Positions 1 to 10,300 of a stretch of 32,963 bases of DNA are shown piece after piece. Position 1 is the stretch's first letter, and every line of letters begins with the position of its first letter. The notes beneath the pieces are model-generated. The model ran no database searches. It saw only the letters and a program-made list of their open reading frames with translations, and had not been told where the DNA came from. A program made the position numbers and the translations under genes. The stretch is from positions 1 through 32,963 of the IMG/VR virus record IMGVR_UViG_3300025674_000194. The stretch is one strand, 5' to 3'. The DNA comes from a virus.

Positions 1-28
1 GCAGCTTAATTAGAAGGAAAGAGGGACT

Positions 29-1921
29 ATGAGCAAGGCAAGAGAACTCGCAGATTTTGTAGCAGCAGGGAATCCCCTTGCTGATGGTTCTATTACTTTT
101 GATGAAATAGCTGATGGTAATTTAACTATTACCAGTGGCACGATCAAGCTGGATGGGAATTATCCTGTTGGTACAAACAACGTGGCCTTGGGTGATGAAA
201 GTCTACGTGATCTTACAACAGGCGGTAATAACACGGCTTTGGGTCGTGCATCTTTAACAAATATTGAGGATGGATCGCACAATACAGGTGTTGGTCAAAA
301 CTCTGTGACCCTTACAACAAGCGGCAGTTATAACACTGGGGTTGGGTCTGGCGCACTTCAAAATAACACCACCGCCAGCAACAACACTGCCGTTGGGTAT
401 CAGTCGCTTTACACAATAACAACATCAAGCGAAAACACAGCTTTAGGTTATCAAGCTGGATATAGTGCTACTAACATAGAAGCAACTTATGTTGGCTATA
501 GGGCTGGTTACGGAGTAACAACAGCCGCATCTGGAGTTGCTGTTGGTCGTTTGGCACTTGGCGGCAATAGTGCAGGTGTAACAGGTGGAAAAAACGTAGC
601 CGTTGGTAATGCCGCAATGTATGTTGTCACATCAGGTGCGGATAACGTGGCTGTTGGTGCTTTGTCTTTGTTTGATAATACTACGGGCAGTTATAACGTA
701 GCCCTTGGTGGTGATGCTTTGCAAAACAACACCACCGCCAACTACAACACGGCTATGGGCCGACAGGCTGCATTTAGTAATACCACTGGAGAACAAAACT
801 TAGCACTTGGTGGCCTTGCTTTCTACACAAACTCTACAGGCAGTTACAACGTAGCTTTGGGTATGGAAAGTCTTTATTCAAACACTACTGCAGGTAATAA
901 CACCGCTGTTGGTTTTAGGGCTGGGTATAGTAATACTACTGGTGACGGTAACACATTTTTAGGTCGTCAATCAGCTTATAGCAACACTACAGGATATAGC
1001 CTTGTAGCGGTTGGTAATGCTGCACTTTATGGTAACACTACAGGCTTAAATAATGTTGCGATTGGTCAGCAAGCACTCCAAGCCAACACCACCGCCAGCC
1101 AAAACACTGCCGTTGGGTATCAGGCGGGGTATAATAGCGTTACCAGCAATAACAACACGTTTATTGGCTATCAGTCAGGGCGAGACATTACTGGAAACAA
1201 CAACACAATGCTTGGCTCTCAGGCGGGTCAGCTTATTACGTCTGGAATAAAAAACACTGTTGTTGGCCTTTACAACGGCAACCAAGGCGGCTTGGACATC
1301 CGCACCTCAAGCAACAACATCGTGCTGTCGGATGGGGATGGTAATCCTAGGTTGTATGCTCAAAGCACGGGTAACTGGAAAGCCTCCTCCTCAACAAGCA
1401 CTGTTGGTTTTTTTGTTGATGTGGTAAACGGTTCTTATGGAAACAGATGCATTCAGGCTGGAGTGCAAAGAACTAGTTCTGGGGGCACTTACTACCTATT
1501 CAGCGGGCGTGATACAAATGCTGGGGTAGATAAGTTTGTAGTGCATGACGATGGTAGTGTTTACAACGGCACTGGTACTTACGGTACGCTTTCAGATGAA
1601 AAATTAAAAGAGAACATCCAAGACGCATCTTCACAATGGGATGATATTAAGGCTTTGCGTGTTCGCAAATACAGCATGAAAGCAGATGATCTTGATGCAC
1701 CAAATCAAATTGGTGTCATTGCCCAAGAACTTGAGGCATCTGGAATGTCTGGTCTTGTCATAAATACCACCGATCAGGACAATGATGGCAACGATCTTGG
1801 CACTACAACCAAGCAAGTTAAATACTCCATCCTCTACATGAAAGCAGTCAAGGCATTGCAAGAAGCAATGGATCGCATTGAAACCCTAGAGGCAAAAGTA
1901 ACTGCCCTAGAAAACGCATAA
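29..1921 (+). CDS. Tail fibre / receptor-binding protein with head repeats and S74 chaperone
   Basis: This 630-residue protein has three zones. Residues about 1-50 form a short N-terminal region. Residues about 50-430 are built from some 20 short repeats of the type N-x-A-V/L-G-x-x-x-L/G (NNTAVGYQSL, YNVALGGDAL), as in trimeric adhesin heads. From Ser522 the SDEKLKENI motif starts an intramolecular chaperone (peptidase S74) of about 109 residues, ending in a coiled coil. In this family the chaperone trimerises the fibre and cuts itself off just before the Ser; Ser522 and Lys527 are the likely dyad. GAGGG precedes the ATG by 3 bases. It heads the plus-strand block of virion genes and probably contacts the host surface. 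Fold and role are confident; the receptor is unknown. Confidence 0.9.
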   Translation: MSKARELADFVAAGNPLADGSITFDEIADGNLTITSGTIKLDGNYPVGTNNVALGDESLRDLTTGGNNTALGRASLTNIEDGSHNTGVGQNSVTLTTSGSYNTGVGSGALQNNTTASNNTAVGYQSLYTITTSSENTALGYQAGYSATNIEATYVGYRAGYGVTTAASGVAVGRLALGGNSAGVTGGKNVAVGNAAMYVVTSGADNVAVGALSLFDNTTGSYNVALGGDALQNNTTANYNTAMGRQAAFSNTTGEQNLALGGLAFYTNSTGSYNVALGMESLYSNTTAGNNTAVGFRAGYSNTTGDGNTFLGRQSAYSNTTGYSLVAVGNAALYGNTTGLNNVAIGQQALQANTTASQNTAVGYQAGYNSVTSNNNTFIGYQSGRDITGNNNTMLGSQAGQLITSGIKNTVVGLYNGNQGGLDIRTSSNNIVLSDGDGNPRLYAQSTGNWKASSSTSTVGFFVDVVNGSYGNRCIQAGVQRTSSGGTYYLFSGRDTNAGVDKFVVHDDGSVYNGTGTYGTLSDEKLKENIQDASSQWDDIKALRVRKYSMKADDLDAPNQIGVIAQELEASGMSGLVINTTDQDNDGNDLGTTTKQVKYSILYMKAVKALQEAMDRIETLEAKVTALENA

Positions 1922-1953
1922 GCCTTGACAAACAGACATTCACGAGTTAAACT

Positions 1954-2208
1954 ATGAGTGACATCAAACTTTCTCCAGAAGAAATAGAAGAAATGCTAGA
2001 TCGTGCAGCTAGGCGTGGGGCTAAAGAAGCCCTACGTTCTATTGGCTTACTAGACGATGATGCACAAAGAGATATTACAGAGATGCGTAGCTTGTTGGAA
2101 GCATGGCGTGACACTCGTAAGTCTATCTGGTCTACAGTAGTAAAATTAGCTACCGTTGGAGTCCTGACATTTATTGCAGGTGCGGTATGGATGACAATGG
2201 GTAAATAA
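1954..2208 (+). CDS. Small protein with C-terminal membrane helix (DUF6127-like)
   Basis: This 84-residue protein begins with an acidic, helical segment (SPEEIEEMLDRAARRGAKEALRSIG in pieces) and ends with one hydrophobic segment at about residues 63-80. It therefore looks like a single-pass membrane protein with most of the chain on one side. The pattern matches small phage and alphaproteobacterial proteins filed under DUF6127, assigned here from memory. It lies between the tail fibre and a fibrous virion protein, so a role in the virion or as a lysis accessory is possible. Neither is shown. A true holin candidate with two membrane segments is present at 29868-30197, which makes this one a less likely holin. 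Confidence 0.7.
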   Translation: MSDIKLSPEEIEEMLDRAARRGAKEALRSIGLLDDDAQRDITEMRSLLEAWRDTRKSIWSTVVKLATVGVLTFIAGAVWMTMGK

Positions 2209-2220
2209 AGGTAAAGTATT

Positions 2221-5031
2221 ATGGCTATTATACCAAAAGGTGATGAGAAGTTCTACGATGCACAAGGTAATCTGCCTTCGTACATTCAAGATGACTTGGA
2301 TAGAGTCGTAGCTGAAGGTAATATCCCTGAGAACCCAGACAACTATGTTATAAGTGGTGGTAAAGGTAACTGGACTATTACTTGGGACGATGGCACTACT
2401 GCACAGACTACTGTTCGTAACCCTTTAAGTGCTGCTAACGATGCTCGTCTTTTGGCTAATGCTTTCGAAGCCAGACAACAAACAACTGCAGCTACTCAAA
2501 CTACTGCAACTACAACAACTGGAACTTCAGGTGCTGGAACAACAGATACTACGACTACAGCTGCCCCTGTAACAACTTCTAGTGCAGTTGCAACTCAGCC
2601 TATTGTGATTGATGAAAGTGTAGCTGGTGGTGACTTTACTCCTGTTCAACCTTCTACAGATGATGAAAGTGTAGCTGGTGGTGACTTTACTCCTGTTCAA
2701 TCTTCTACAGATGATGAAAGTGTAGCTGGTGGTGACTTTACTCCTGTTCAACCTTCTACAGATGTAGCACAGGTAGGTGCAGGGCAGGTAGCTCCTATTG
2801 ACCCTAATAAACCTCAAACAGTTGTACAACAAGTTGCACCTGTAAACTATACCGATCAAACTCAAACACAACAAGCAGTTACTCAAGCAGGTACCTCTGC
2901 TTTACCATTAGGAACTGCAGGTATATCTGCCTTACCTGATCAAGTTACATACAGAACACAGTATGCGGGTACTCAAGGTGCTGTACCACAAACACTTGTC
3001 ACTACAGTTCCAGGATCAGGTGCTACTTATAACCCTACACAAATGGGTTATCAGACAGTTACATACGAAAATAAAACCACAGGTCAGACTACACCTGTAA
3101 CAGAGTTTAATGGTCAGCCTATGACCTATGTACCACCTGGATTTACTAAGGTACAAGCTATGGCAGAAGGTGGTTCAGTGGGAGAAATGTCTCCTGATGT
3201 GGTGCTTGCTAGAAGATTCCTAGGCTTTACTGGTCCATCAGAACAACTTACAAACTTCCTTGCTGCTAACCCTTCAGCAGCTGCCCGTATGGGTAAGTAC
3301 CAACAGGCTATGGCTGGTATGGCTAGAAACAGAGTTGGTGCACAAGAAGGTGTTGCTGGAACTACACTAGAAGATTTTCAGAAGATGCAGCAGAATCTGA
3401 TCACCCAGACTATGCAACCAATGCAGTCTCCTATTGCACAGATTCAACCAACTGCACCTGACTTTATTCCTGTAGATGCAGGTATGGCTACACCTGTTTC
3501 ACCTATGGCAGAAACTGCTACTGTAGGTACAGTAGAGCAAGCTGATATGCCAACAACTATGACCCCAGGTTCTATGACTGCTACGACAGTGACTCCTGCT
3601 GTACAAGCTGAGACAGCTGCTACCACAGCTCAGGTAGGTACTGTATCACCTCAAGCACAGGTCACTGGACAACAACAGCTTACCACTTCTGTTACAGGCA
3701 TGGAGGCTGCTCAAGGTACAGCCACTATGGTTAATGCCCCTGCAGCTAGAGAGATTCAAGAGGGTGAGCTTATCTCTGGTGCAGCAGATGCAGAAAAAGC
3801 AGCTACGTTTACAGAACAAATTGATGCAGCAACAGCTACTCCAACTAAACAAGCTACTGTCGCAGGACAGCTAGAAGGTTTAATGGCTCAGTTTGAAGGT
3901 GGTAATACACCAGCATGGGCTGCTGGCTCTATGCGTACAGCAATGCAGACACTAGCTGCTCGTGGCTTAGGTGCTTCATCTCTTGCAGGTCAAGCAGTTA
4001 TTCAAGCTGCAATGGAAGCAGCTCTACCTATTGCGCAAATTGATGCGCAAACACAGGCACAATTTGAATCACAGAACTTGTCAAACAGACAACAACGTGC
4101 TATGCTTGCTGCACAACAAAGAGCACAGTTCCTAGGTCAAGAGTTTGACCAAGCATTCCAAGCTCGTGTACAAAACTCAGCACGTATTGGTGACATTGCC
4201 AATATGAACTTTACTGCAGAGCAGAACATTGCACTTGAAAATTCTCGTGCAGCTAACACCATGAACCTAAACAACTTGTCTAACAGACAGGCTATGACAA
4301 TGGCTGAAGCTGCTGCATTGTCGCAGTTAGATATGGCTAACCTAAACAATCGTCAGCAAGCTGCAGTACAAAATGCTCAGAACTTCTTGCAGATGGAAAT
4401 GCAGAACCTGTCTAATGCACAGCAGACAGAGTTGTTTAAAGCACAACAGAATATCCAAGCTATCTTTACTGACCAAGCTGCAGAGAATGCTGCTGCACAG
4501 TTTAATGCTACAAGTGAAAACCAAACTGATCAATTCTTTGCTAACCTATCTGCACAGGTTGGACAATTTAATGCAGCACAAACAAATGCTATGGATCAGT
4601 TTAATGTAAACAGTGCAAATGCTATGCGTCAGTTTAACTCTGAGATCCAACAACAACGTGATCTGTTTAACGCACAGAATGGACTTGTAGTTGCTCAGGC
4701 TAACGCACAGTGGAGACAAAACATTGCCACACTGAACACTGCTGCACAAAATGAAAGTAACCTAGACTTTGCTAAAACTATCAATGCACTGACTTCTAAG
4801 AACTTAGATGAGATCTGGCAACGTGAACGTGATATTATGTCGTTTGCATTTAGTGCTGACCAATCTGCTATGGATAGGGCACTTCAGATTATCCTAGCTG
4901 ATAAAGACTTAGAGGTAGCTAGAGAAAAACTTGCCTCAGTAGAAGATGCTACAGATACAGAGTTAGCAATGAGATTCTTGTTTGGTACAAGTCCTGGTGG
5001 TATTCTTAAATCATTAAATCCGTTTGGATAA
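2221..5031 (+). CDS. Gln/Ala/Thr-rich fibrous virion protein
   Basis: This 936-residue protein has strongly biased composition. Residues about 85-300 are Thr/Gln/Val-rich and contain three tandem copies of a 17-residue unit (DESVAGGDFTPVQPSTD) starting at residue 131. Residues about 600-850 consist of repeating Asn/Gln/Ala stretches such as LSNRQQ, NLNNRQQAA, QFNA and NAMDQFN, typical of long helical or coiled-coil structure. A MAEGGSVGEMSP stretch sits near residue 315; similar Gly-Gly-x-Val pieces recur in marine phage proteins. No catalytic motif is visible. It is followed at 12 bases by the tail lysozyme gene, which suggests an internal virion or tail structural role. That role is inferred from size, composition and position. 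Confidence 0.75.
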   Translation: MAIIPKGDEKFYDAQGNLPSYIQDDLDRVVAEGNIPENPDNYVISGGKGNWTITWDDGTTAQTTVRNPLSAANDARLLANAFEARQQTTAATQTTATTTTGTSGAGTTDTTTTAAPVTTSSAVATQPIVIDESVAGGDFTPVQPSTDDESVAGGDFTPVQSSTDDESVAGGDFTPVQPSTDVAQVGAGQVAPIDPNKPQTVVQQVAPVNYTDQTQTQQAVTQAGTSALPLGTAGISALPDQVTYRTQYAGTQGAVPQTLVTTVPGSGATYNPTQMGYQTVTYENKTTGQTTPVTEFNGQPMTYVPPGFTKVQAMAEGGSVGEMSPDVVLARRFLGFTGPSEQLTNFLAANPSAAARMGKYQQAMAGMARNRVGAQEGVAGTTLEDFQKMQQNLITQTMQPMQSPIAQIQPTAPDFIPVDAGMATPVSPMAETATVGTVEQADMPTTMTPGSMTATTVTPAVQAETAATTAQVGTVSPQAQVTGQQQLTTSVTGMEAAQGTATMVNAPAAREIQEGELISGAADAEKAATFTEQIDAATATPTKQATVAGQLEGLMAQFEGGNTPAWAAGSMRTAMQTLAARGLGASSLAGQAVIQAAMEAALPIAQIDAQTQAQFESQNLSNRQQRAMLAAQQRAQFLGQEFDQAFQARVQNSARIGDIANMNFTAEQNIALENSRAANTMNLNNLSNRQAMTMAEAAALSQLDMANLNNRQQAAVQNAQNFLQMEMQNLSNAQQTELFKAQQNIQAIFTDQAAENAAAQFNATSENQTDQFFANLSAQVGQFNAAQTNAMDQFNVNSANAMRQFNSEIQQQRDLFNAQNGLVVAQANAQWRQNIATLNTAAQNESNLDFAKTINALTSKNLDEIWQRERDIMSFAFSADQSAMDRALQIILADKDLEVAREKLASVEDATDTELAMRFLFGTSPGGILKSLNPFG
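2611..2763 (+). repeat. Three tandem 51-bp in-frame repeats
   Basis: Three abutting 51-bp units (2611-2661, 2662-2712, 2713-2763) each encode DESVAGGDFTPVQPSTD, with Ser instead of Pro at the 14th residue of the middle copy. Near identity at the DNA level, including third positions, indicates recent duplication, so copy number may vary between relatives. Confidence 0.95.
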
Positions 5032-5043
5032 AGGAAATAAATA

Positions 5044-5838
5044 ATGTCTTATAACTATGGCCCAAACTATATATCTATGATTCAGGCACTACAATCTGGT
5101 GGACTGGAAGGTGCCTCTGCACTTAAGCAAGCTAGGGTTTCTAGGGGGTTAGCAGGTAGAGGTATTGATACTCAGAAAGTATCTGACTCAGAAGTAGAAT
5201 CAGCTCAGAAAAAATTACTTAAAAGATTCTCAGATGTTCGTGAAGAAAATCAAAGTGCTAAGTCTGAGTTGGCTTCTCTAATACAGGGGTTAGAAGAAAA
5301 AGATATAAATGTAGACCCTGTTACTAGTAAAATAGAACCACCTGCAGAGGATGTTTCTAACCTAAAGGTTTCTGAAAAACCTATGCAAACTGCATTTAAA
5401 CTTATTGATGATCTTAAGGCAAACTACGACATGACTACAGAACAAGCTGCAGGTTTTGTTGGAAACCTTTGGCATGAGACTGGTGGTTTTAAATTTATGC
5501 AAGAACTTAAACCTACTATTAAAGGGTCTAAGGGTGGTTTAGCATTTGCGCAGTGGACAGGTCCAAGAAGAACTCAGTTTGAAAATCTTCTAGAAGAACT
5601 TGGAGATTTACCTGCAGACAGTTATGAAGGTAACTGGGCAATGATTACTGAAGAGTTTGATACTACAGAGAGAGGTGCCCTTAATAAAATTCTAGAAGCA
5701 ACCACTGTAGAAGATGCAGCTACAACTACTTCTAAATTTTATTTAAGACCTGGAAAACCTATGCTAGATAAAAGAATACAGGATGCTAATACCATCTACA
5801 ATGCGTATCTAGAAAGTAGACAAGGTAGTGAGGAATAA
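5044..5838 (+). CDS. Virion-associated tail lysozyme
   Basis: The C-terminal half (about 118-255) of this 264-residue protein matches the phage tail lysozyme family. AAGFVGNLWHETGGF carries the presumed catalytic Glu145, and LAFAQWTGPRRTQFENLL is the second hallmark. Such proteins cut peptidoglycan locally so that the tail or internal proteins can cross the cell wall at infection. Residues 1-115 are charged and Ser-rich, without a signal peptide, and probably anchor the enzyme in the particle. It is placed among virion genes, away from the lysis cassette at 29.9-31.0 kb, which supports an entry rather than an exit role. It follows the fibrous protein gene by 12 bases. Confidence 0.85.
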   Translation: MSYNYGPNYISMIQALQSGGLEGASALKQARVSRGLAGRGIDTQKVSDSEVESAQKKLLKRFSDVREENQSAKSELASLIQGLEEKDINVDPVTSKIEPPAEDVSNLKVSEKPMQTAFKLIDDLKANYDMTTEQAAGFVGNLWHETGGFKFMQELKPTIKGSKGGLAFAQWTGPRRTQFENLLEELGDLPADSYEGNWAMITEEFDTTERGALNKILEATTVEDAATTTSKFYLRPGKPMLDKRIQDANTIYNAYLESRQGSEE

Positions 5839-5841
5839 TTA

Positions 5842-6366
5842 ATGCTGACATTTGAAAGACCCATCCCAGGGCAGTCACTTACAACTGAGCCTAAGAATGC
5901 TCCGTATGAAAGACCTCCAGAAATAGTTGATCCTATCGAAGCTATTGATGTACACATAGATAACCTACTAAAACCAGGTGCTATGGAAGATGTATTATAC
6001 TTCCTAGAGTATGGTGTAGACTTGGTGACCCTTGTACAGGGAATACTTCGTTCAGCTGTGATGGAAGGTATGCATAGTATTGATGTAAGCCTTATTATTG
6101 CTCCAGTACTTCATGAATATATTAAAGGGTTTGCTGATGCAACTGACATGGAGTATGATGAAGGGTTTGAAAACGAAGAAGACAAGAAAGCTCTGTCGTA
6201 CAAGCGTGATGTAGCTCGTGCTAAGAAGATGCTTGATAAACTCCGTGAGCAAGAGGGTGAAGCAATTCCAACTACTATGGAAGAGATGACTCAAGAACCA
6301 GAGATGGAACCTGAAGTCGAAGAGGAAGAAGAGCCAACTAAAATTGGCCTAATGGTGAGGGTATAA
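5842..6366 (+). CDS. Conserved phage virion-type protein, function unknown
   Basis: This 174-residue protein begins MLTFERPIPGQSLTTEPKNA and continues with PYERPPEIVDP, a Pro-rich opening I recognise as recurring in marine phages without an assigned activity. The middle (about 40-105) is predicted helical with hydrophobic patches. The last 35 residues are very Glu-rich (EPEMEPEVEEEEE). It has no membrane segment or catalytic motif. It starts 3 bases after the tail lysozyme stop and ends 2 bases before the next gene, so it is probably co-translated with virion genes. An adaptor or packaged protein is a guess only. Confidence 0.75.
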   Translation: MLTFERPIPGQSLTTEPKNAPYERPPEIVDPIEAIDVHIDNLLKPGAMEDVLYFLEYGVDLVTLVQGILRSAVMEGMHSIDVSLIIAPVLHEYIKGFADATDMEYDEGFENEEDKKALSYKRDVARAKKMLDKLREQEGEAIPTTMEEMTQEPEMEPEVEEEEEPTKIGLMVRV

Positions 6367-6368
6367 TC

Positions 6369-7301
6369 ATGGCATTTAGTTCATTAGGCGCATTAAATTA
6401 TTTTGAAAAAGTAGATGAAGAAAAGGCACGTCAAGATGACCTCAGAACTAGACGTGAGGACGCACTTCTTGGACTATACCTAAAGGGTGGTGGTGCTGCA
6501 GGTAAAGCTAATAAAGATGTTGAAACTGCTGCTGAAGCTGCATTAAAACTACAGGAACGTATTGATGGTTCAGGCATTCAAGATGAAGAAACTTTAAACT
6601 ATCTAAACAACATTGTTTCAGATCCGTTTGCAGCACAAGAAGTTCTTGAGTTTATTAATGAGCAAGCTACTGATTACGATAGGGTAATCAACCTTCAAGA
6701 CTTACGCACAATGATCGACATTGTCAAGGCACCTACGTCAGTTGAAGATAAGATTGATTTGTTCAAAGAGTTTGAAGTTGTTGACCTTACAAACAAAGAA
6801 GAGTATTATAAGTTAGCTCAAAGAATAAACAATATGACTACTAAAAGTGGTCGTACTGTATTTGTTGATGTACAACCAGAAGCTATTCAAAAGACTGACT
6901 TTGCTGCGAGAGAGAAGCAGTTCGAAGGTGTAATGCAGAATGTAATTAGAATTGCTCGTGCAGGTTTAGAGAACGATCCTAACAGAGTTCAGACACAAAA
7001 TGCTTTGAACAATTTAACCTCTTCTGACGCAGGAACAAAAGCTGATGCGAGAGATTACTTACTTTCTAAGTTTATTACACCAGACCTTATCACAAGTCTT
7101 GAAACAGAAAATCCATCAGCGTATCGTGGACTGTCTAACAACTTCCTAATCAAACCTTATATTGCAACTTCAGTACCACAAAACCAGGTGACATATCCAA
7201 CACCCCCAGCTGAGGCTATTGCTGCACTTCAAAATAATCCCAGCTTAAAACAAGACTTTGAATTAAAGTATGGACCAGGATCTGCTGACGAGTATTTATA
7301 A
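6369..7301 (+). CDS. Hypothetical virion-region protein
   Basis: This 310-residue protein is soluble and largely helical. It begins with a charged helical segment (YFEKVDEEKARQDDLRTRRE) and continues with acidic/hydrophobic helices. No motif was recognised and there is no signal peptide. The stop codon overlaps the start of the following giant gene as TAATG, so the two are translationally coupled. Its position between an unknown virion-type protein and the 1148-residue protein suggests a member of the internal virion or tail assembly set. Confidence 0.75.
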   Translation: MAFSSLGALNYFEKVDEEKARQDDLRTRREDALLGLYLKGGGAAGKANKDVETAAEAALKLQERIDGSGIQDEETLNYLNNIVSDPFAAQEVLEFINEQATDYDRVINLQDLRTMIDIVKAPTSVEDKIDLFKEFEVVDLTNKEEYYKLAQRINNMTTKSGRTVFVDVQPEAIQKTDFAAREKQFEGVMQNVIRIARAGLENDPNRVQTQNALNNLTSSDAGTKADARDYLLSKFITPDLITSLETENPSAYRGLSNNFLIKPYIATSVPQNQVTYPTPPAEAIAALQNNPSLKQDFELKYGPGSADEYL

Positions 7302-10300
7302 TGACAAACTTTTTTGATCAATTCGATCCACAGGAGGAGCCGACAGGTAACTTCTTTGATCAATTTGATACATCATCTGTACAGCAACCAGCTCTACCTG
7401 AGCCAGGAACTTACACAGAAAATGAGATGGTTGAAGATGATCGGATGTTTAACATCATCAACAACTATATGCTTGACCGCTATGGGCTTCAGTCTGTAGA
7501 GGGTCTCAGTCGTGAAAAGATTGTAGATGATTTTCTAGACAATCGTCGTGGTGTATCTGCAGGTAACACGGTACGTGGTTTATCTGAGATGGACTACCTT
7601 AACGACATTAAAGACGACCAGGATAAGATTGCTAATGCAGCCGCTGCTGCAGCTCTCTTTGAGAACATGGCAGGACTATACTCAAAAGAGACTACACTAG
7701 GTGAAAAGGTTAGGGGTACTGGAGACTATGTTCGTACAGCACTGCTAGACCCAATCAACTTAGCTGGAGGTCTTATCGGTAAGTTTATCGGTGGTGGTGC
7801 TGTTCGTGTAGGAACTCAGGGTGCTAAGAAAGTAGCACTACGTGAAATGGCCAAGAAGCAAGCAGCAGGTGCTAGTGCAAAAGAGGTATCTAAAACTGGC
7901 AAAAGAGTTTTTATCAAAGCTGTAGACGAGGCTGGTAAAGTTACAAGCAATCAGATTAAGAACTACTCAGCCCAACTACTATCATCTAAAGGTCTTAAGC
8001 GTCTAGCACAAAAAGGTGCTCTTGCTGAGATTGCTACAGTTACAAGCATCGAAGCTGCTGTGAGTGTTGGTATGGAGTATCTGTACCAAGACGGACTAGT
8101 TGAGCTGGGTGTACGTGACGACTATGATAAGTTTGCTATGGGTATTGCAGCCCTTGGTGCCACCGCTATTGGTGCGGTTCAAGCGGGTAAGGTTGTACTT
8201 CGTGGTAGCTCTGATGTAGCTGCACCATCTGTCACTGTAAAAGAACCAAGTGCTGAAGGTATGCTGGTTGATCTTGCTAAGTCTATTGAAGAATACACAA
8301 ATGCTCTTGTACCAAAGACTGGCAGTTGGAAGAACAAAGTTAAGGGTGGTGTAGAACTTAAAGATCTAGACACTGACTTCTTTGTTGATCTGTTGCTAGG
8401 TCATGTTGATGATGAAGGTAATGTTGTACTAAAGGGTATGGCCCAGATTGCCCAAGAACGTGGGTTAAGATATACTAAACGTGGTGATGGTGATCTGTAT
8501 AGCAACTGGATAGCTGACCTAATCAAGCAGTCAGACCCAGCAGAGATCAAACAGTTTATCAAAGCCTTTGAGAAGTCTACAGGTAATAAGCTAAAGCAAG
8601 CTAAGACTTTAACTATCGAAGAGTTTGCAGATACCTTTGCAGCTAAAATGAATGGTGCTGCTAGAGTACTTAATGCTGCATCACAGGGTGCAAAACTTAA
8701 CGGTATTTCTGCTAAAGACTTTGAGATTGCCCAACTAATTAACGAAGCACTAGACTTAGGATTCCTAAAGAAACCTGACGATCCATATGCAACACGTCTT
8801 TCAGAACAGTTACCAGAGTTTATTCGTAACAACCAAAATAGATTGATTAGATTGCTTGTGTCTAACCCATCAACCAGTGCACTTAACATGATTGGTTGGG
8901 GTGCTAATGCGGGTATCAACGCTGTATCCGACATGGCACTAATGACCTTACATGCAGGAAGAGGTACACTAGCAAAGGCTATTGGTATGGAGAAAGCTGG
9001 AGAAAAGTCTTATAGAATTGCTAGAGCACTTTTTGAGTCTAATGCTTTTCGTATGAGACTGTTGCTTGATCCTGATATGACTCATGCTGCATTTGAATCT
9101 GCACTTACACGTAACACAGAAGCACTGCAAACACTAGCAACTACATTACCTGGGGGTATTGATAACGTTACTAAACTTGTAACAGATGGTAAGTTTACTC
9201 CTAATCAAAAACTTCTAGGTGTGGCTACAGATGATGCAGTAGACTTTATTCAAACACTATCTTTCGTTAAGGCACAGGACAGTTTTACAAAGTCTCAAGA
9301 GTTTATCTTTCAGATGGATAAAGAATTAAGACTAGTAACTGGTAAAGGTTGGTCAGAGTTTTACAACTGGGAAGATGCTGCAAAGTTTATGGCTACGAAA
9401 GAGTATGCCCAGATAGAAGCTAAGGCAGTAGATAAAACTTTAGAATCTATCTTTAGTAAATCTTACAAAGGACCAGGACTTGTTGGTGAAGTTGCCGCAG
9501 TTATTGAGGATGCTAGAAATATCCCTGGTGTTGGTCTGCTTATTCCTTTTGGTCGATTCTTCAACAACACAGTAGACTTTGGATTACAATCCATTGGCTT
9601 TTCTATGGCAGGTAAAGCTCTAGGTAAATACTCAAATAAAAGTTATGGGGAACTCTTTACAAAAGCTACAGTATCTTGGGGTCTTACTTATACATTAGTA
9701 ATGGAAGAGAGTGAAAACCGTAAGGCAGGGTTAGGTCTCTATCAGGAATCTATTGGTGGTGAAGTTGTTACACGTCAATACGATTACCCAATCTCAGCAT
9801 TTAAAGCTGCTGCAAGAATTGCATCTTACTGGATGGATGGAGAAGAACCACCCACAGAACTGATTGCTCAAGTAGCTAGAGACTTTACACTTGAAGGTGT
9901 CCTTAGAAACCTAGATAAAACTCAGCAAGATGTTGCAGGTATTGGTTTCTATATGCTTCAGGGTGATATGAAAGAAATGTGGAGAGCCTTTGGTAAGTCT
10001 ATGGGGGGTATAGGTTCACAGGTAATCTCTGCAGGTACACGTTTTATCGAACCTGTAAATACACTGGCTGGTATTGCTAGGGGTGAACAAGCTAGACCTA
10101 TTGATCGTTATCAAGGAAATAAATTCTACAATGACTCTGTTCGTTATATTGACAATATTATTCCACTGTTTACTGGTGAACCAGTCGGTGAAACACTTAA
10201 GCAAGCAGCAACAGGAGAAGCTGATATTACATCTACAAAGTCATTAGGTGTAAGATCTATCAGGCTTACTGATACCCAGCGTGTTATGAACATGTTAGGC

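Noticed and set aside
1924-1952. TTGACA-17-TAAACT before the 84-residue gene
   Set aside because: The -10 is poor and abuts the start codon, leaving no leader; probably chance within a co-transcribed block.
8401-8934. 177-codon frame antisense to the giant virion protein
   Set aside because: It lies wholly inside a convincing gene and lacks a family or ribosome-binding site; likely a shadow of biased codon use.
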